DNA of 64,000 nucleotides from Chaenocephalus aceratus. Its lineage: Eukaryota > Chordata > Actinopteri > Perciformes > Channichthyidae. The translations under genes and the position numbers were made by a program. Below, one piece after another: positions 61,133 through 64,000 of the stretch. Location of the stretch: assembly GCA_023974075.1 (NCBI GenBank), contig CM043788.1, forward strand, positions 21,188,996 through 21,252,995, read 5' to 3'. Numbering within the stretch: position 1 is the stretch's first letter; each line of letters opens with the position of its first letter. The notes beneath the pieces are model-generated. The model ran no database searches. It worked only from the letters and a program-made list of their open reading frames with translations, and was not told the origin of the DNA.

Positions 61133-61503
61133 CTGTTAGAGTTGTAGTTCAAAAATTACTTTCCAAAAGAACACAGCAGATAAGGGCAACTCATACATTC
61201 TGGTTAATATCTCCAGGTAATTTGACAGTGTTTGTGTGACGGTGATACAGATGATGTTCCTCAGCTTCAGCCAGATCCTTCTCCTCTCCACTAAGAACAT
61301 GCATGTTGGACACCCATGCCGTTACTTGTACAGTATATTCCGATCCTCCCAAATACCCCATAATCATATTTTGGTTAAAAAGAATTGTGTCTCAATCATA
61401 TTAAATAATCTTCTGATCTGGCAAAGTTTCAGCCAACTTATCTTTCTTGAAATTATGTCGAGTCCTCTTGGTTTTAAGAGCTGTTTTTGTGGTTTTCCAC
61501 AAC

Positions 61504-61559
61504 CTAAGGCTTGGGGAAGATGTTTCTCAAAGGGTGCTGCGCCTGGTGGTAGCTCACTC
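61504..61559 (-). other. Possible alternative exon, minus strand
   Basis: 56 bp between the acceptor 'ttcacctccag' and a weak donor 'CCTTAG|gttgtg'. In one frame it reads SELPPGAAPFEKHLPQAL and ends with one base, matching the phase required by the next exon. It does not fit in frame after the ATG exon at 62189-62234, where it would bring a stop. It could be an alternative first exon or chance. Confidence 0.2.
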
Positions 61560-62188
61560 CTGGAGGTGAATTAATGCTGTGGTTCTCAAAAGCAACTTTA
61601 TAGAAATGTTACTTTTTAAAATAAAACAAAGGTTATTACAATGATTGCACTAACTAGCAGAGTTGATCATGAAACTATCCGAGATTATCAAGCAACCCTG
61701 ACATCGGCTATTGTCCCATTATCAAAATTGATGTTTTAACATTTTATGATTTTCTGTAAACCAGCAGCTGCGCAGTGGCCACTGGAGGGTGCCAGATCAA
61801 CTCAGGTCCTCAGTTCAACACCAGTAGTAAGTAGTTGCTTACTAAACAGCAGATTAGCTGTTATGACTTGTTTTATCTAGGAAGAAATCTAAGTGTGGTT
61901 TGCTGGTTTATGCAGTGTTCGGTAGAGTAAAGCAAGGAAGTAAATGACAAACCAGATAGTATGTGTGTTTCTGTAAAATTGAGGGGGGAACCTGGAGCTG
62001 TGTGTACATCTGGATGTTAGACTCGGCCAAACATCACTAAATATTTAGTTGTGGTAGGATATGAACATTATAAGGGAACAAACTTTTAGAGAAACTAGTG
62101 ACCATCATTGCACTGGAGTATTTATTATTGAAACACTGGGGGCTCAACAGAACAAAAACAATTCTTAAATGTCATGCAGTTTGTTTAC

Positions 62189-62234
62189 CTTGCGTCTTGT
62201 CACCAGCTTCTTCACATCCTGCGTTTGTCCACAT
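62189..62234 (-). CDS. Candidate first coding exon of unidentified minus-strand gene
   Basis: On the minus strand, the ATG at 62234-62232 opens 15 codons (MWTNAGCEEAGDKTQ) and ends with one base at a strong donor, 'GACGCAAG|gtaaac'. The leftover G joins the exon at 60986-61132 to give Asp in frame. The frame is also open upstream of this ATG back to a stop about 60 bp away (at about 62295), so the true start may be spliced or lie at another codon. It sits about 0.3 kb past the polyA signal of the neighbouring gene, leaving only a short spacer for a promoter; 'gattgg' CCAAT-like motifs occur near 62310. Confidence 0.42.
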
Positions 62235-62550
62235 AGAAGCAACACTGCCAGTTTCAGTTACACAGCCCTCAGGAGTGGAGTATCTGCCCCCTTAAGTCCT
62301 GCACCAATCACCAAGACCCTCCCCCAAGAGACCAGTCAGGGTTGAACACTAAAACATCTCTACATCAGGACACAACACATGATCATTTGTGAAGGTTTAT
62401 ACGAGGGCTCTGATCTTCATCTGCTAAAGACATGTACTTTCCTTTTGTTGGAATTCAAATCAAGTTGAGCAAGATTACAGGTGCAGCAGCAAACTGTTGA
62501 AGCATTATGATAAAAGTTACAGTAAAGCTAAAAATAAAAAGCCAACAACA

Positions 62551-63428
62551 AAATTGCATATGCAAATTCTTTATTCATTTAATTTTTTTACTACAAGTAT
62601 ACAAAACTGGACAGACAAATCTATGAAAATGGATCTTATTTACAGAAACAAAAGTGTTGAAGGTTGAGGGGCTGGACAGGCATGCTGTGCTGGTTTCAGA
62701 GATCAGGAAAGTAACGAGGATGTCACGCTGAAGACCCGGCAGCGGCCGACGAGCTGGCAGGCTACAGGACACAAGAACACATTAAGTTATTATCACAAAG
62801 GCAAGGCTGAGCGAGCCGCCTGCTCATCTCAAGAAAAGTTGCAGACTGCTGGTGTGTCTGCAGTTTTACCAAGCTTGTAAAAAGACAGACTTCATTTGTT
62901 TCAGTAAAAAGACAGTTCCACAGATATGTGAACTTAGAGTAATGAAAATAGGAAGGTTTGAAGCTTGTCCAACAGCTAAAGACAACCACAGTAACAGCCA
63001 ATGCTGCATGTCCACTTACAAATGCCCTGTGGAAGAACACCATTGTATTTGGCTTCCATTACAGTAAAAAAACCATCTTAACTTATTTTGCAGAAAGACA
63101 GACAACCAGCAAGGGTCAAAGACAAACATTTTCCCCAATGCAATGGTGTCATCATGTATGACAACCCATATGAGTCAAGTCATCAAATTACCAAGGACTC
63201 CTCCCAACTTCCTTGTGGGCTTTTATGTAGTTTTAATAAGCCTTCCATAGAAGCAGACAGCAACATGCCAGCTTTTTCAGATTACTTCATAGTAAGAGGG
63301 GGACTGGAACTCCACCAGAAACTATATGAAAGTAGTTATTTTCTGTTCGTGGAGCCATCTCTCATCAAAGCAGGGTAGCAGCGTCACAGCACAAACTTCA
63401 AGTTGGAGTGCCGTCTTTGAAACTCATA
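62551..63428 (-). other. 3' UTR with polyA signal of right-edge gene
   Basis: On the minus strand the stop at 63429 is followed by about 870 bp with no coding signal. A canonical AATAAA (plus coordinates 62570-62575) is then followed by 'gaatttgcatatgcaatttt', so cleavage is expected near 62550. The palindrome TTGCATATGCAA overlaps the cleavage region. Confidence 0.65.
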
Positions 63429-63584
63429 TTAAGACATGAGCCCATCACTCGCCTCCTGTGATTTGCCCTCCTGGACTCCTTTGCCGTTGCTGGCACTAGA
63501 GTCACCGCTGCCATTAACTGTGGCTTCCTGTTTCGCTTGTTTAGCATCAGTGTCCTTTACTGGGCTCTCCTCCTCTGGTTTCCT
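63429..63584 (-). CDS. Terminal coding exon of unidentified gene, hydrophilic C-terminus
   Basis: On the minus strand a good acceptor, 'ggttttttgtttcatcacag', ends at 63585. The exon then reads 51 codons to a TAA at 63431-63429. The peptide begins RKPEEESPVKDTDAKQAKQE, continues with Asn/Gly/Ser-rich sequence (ATVNGSGDSSASNGKG) and ends SQEASDGLMS. It is lysine, glutamate and serine-rich with no hydrophobic core, so probably a disordered tail. Such tails occur in many nuclear proteins, including HMGN-type proteins, but nothing here is specific enough to name it. Upstream exons must lie beyond 64000. The long 3' UTR with AATAAA supports the strand and the stop. Confidence 0.72.
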   Translation of the reverse strand, partial: RKPEEESPVKDTDAKQAKQEATVNGSGDSSASNGKGVQEGKSQEASDGLMS

Positions 63585-64000
63585 CTGTGATGAAACAAAA
63601 AACCGGTGAGAAGGAGGGGAAGAGAAGACTGGAAGCTACTGTGAAGAGGGAAGCCAAATATGGATATGTCAAGGTCAAACACTGTCTCATGCACACACAC
63701 TAAAATCAAAAGCTTTGTTGACAGCATTAAGCCGTACCGCAACCACATGCCGAAACTACATGAACCAACAGAAGTCACCGTTCACACAAAAACCAGAACA
63801 CAGGCTAAAGATTGACACGAGCAGAGAGCCATGACATCCCGACAACCAAAGCAGGCAAGCACGGTGACTTTTCTAAATTGAGGGCAGTACATGGCCAGTT
63901 TTAACATACAGGTTATTGTACTGCCAGTCAGATGTCAGGTTTTGAATTTTAAATGATCAAATGGTTTTGTTTCAGAAGGCAGAATGGACTGAAAAATCAT
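63585..64000 (-). other. Presumed intron of right-edge gene
   Basis: No open exon with splice signals is visible on the minus strand up to the window end. Confidence 0.5.

Noticed and set aside
61196..61298. Possible minus-strand exon reading EEKDLAEAEEHHLYHRH
   Set aside because: Has an acceptor-like 'atgttcttag' and a donor-like 'AAT|gtatga', but its phases do not fit the exons on either side.

Overview
The window looks like intergenic and intronic DNA of a teleost fish genome. It is about 64 kb, mostly AT-rich, with few exons and dense transposable elements of fish type: L2/CR1-like and Tx1-like LINEs, hAT MITEs with 8-bp target duplications, a TTAA-flanked MITE, a CACTG-ended element, LTR elements and long (TG)n/(TC)n tracts. 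There are no operons, bacterial promoters, CRISPR arrays, rRNA genes or recognisable tRNA genes. The species cannot be named from the sequence.

Layout. 1-4675: mostly unique AT-rich DNA with one hAT MITE (2137-2522) and a 5'-truncated L2-like LINE copy (about 3473-4043). 4681-13120: one 8.4-kb LTR retrotransposon flanked by ATATG on both sides. Its 5' LTR is split by a decayed 5.7-kb Tx1/L1-like LINE (4960-10697). Its interior has no pol and carries three protein-frame-preserving minisatellites. 13.6-19.75 kb: a cluster of DNA transposons, most with readable target duplications, including a fold-back element with a snap-back hairpin. 21081-22641: another hAT-like element. 24.5-28.3 kb: a LINE tail, a 194-bp direct duplication and an L2-like LINE with a long open reverse-transcriptase frame. 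31.4-36.7 kb: a long-TIR element and scattered repeat pieces. 40868-42432: a CACTG-ended element with a solo LTR inside it. 44.3-45 kb: a higher-order (TG)n array. 54.65-54.98 kb: a GC-rich candidate promoter or first exon beside a 93-bp (TC)n run. 55.9-57.6 kb: composite repeats.

Host genes appear only at the right edge, both read on the minus strand. One is a terminal coding exon (63429-63584) with a 3' UTR and polyA signal. The other is an unidentified multi-exon gene (62234 down to about 58007) whose exons were joined by splice signals and matching intron phases; its ATG lies about 0.3 kb beyond the polyA signal of the first. Neither could be named from sequence alone.

The genes do not form a visible pathway. 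The main biology here is layered transposition, which gives a relative order of insertions: Tx1-like LINE into LTR element, hAT MITE into fold-back element, solo LTR into CACTG element. No convincing new biological system was found. The most unusual items are the minisatellite-only LTR element, the fold-back element, a core module shared by two DNA transposons with different ends, and the unidentified minus-strand gene with a possible 25-bp microexon.
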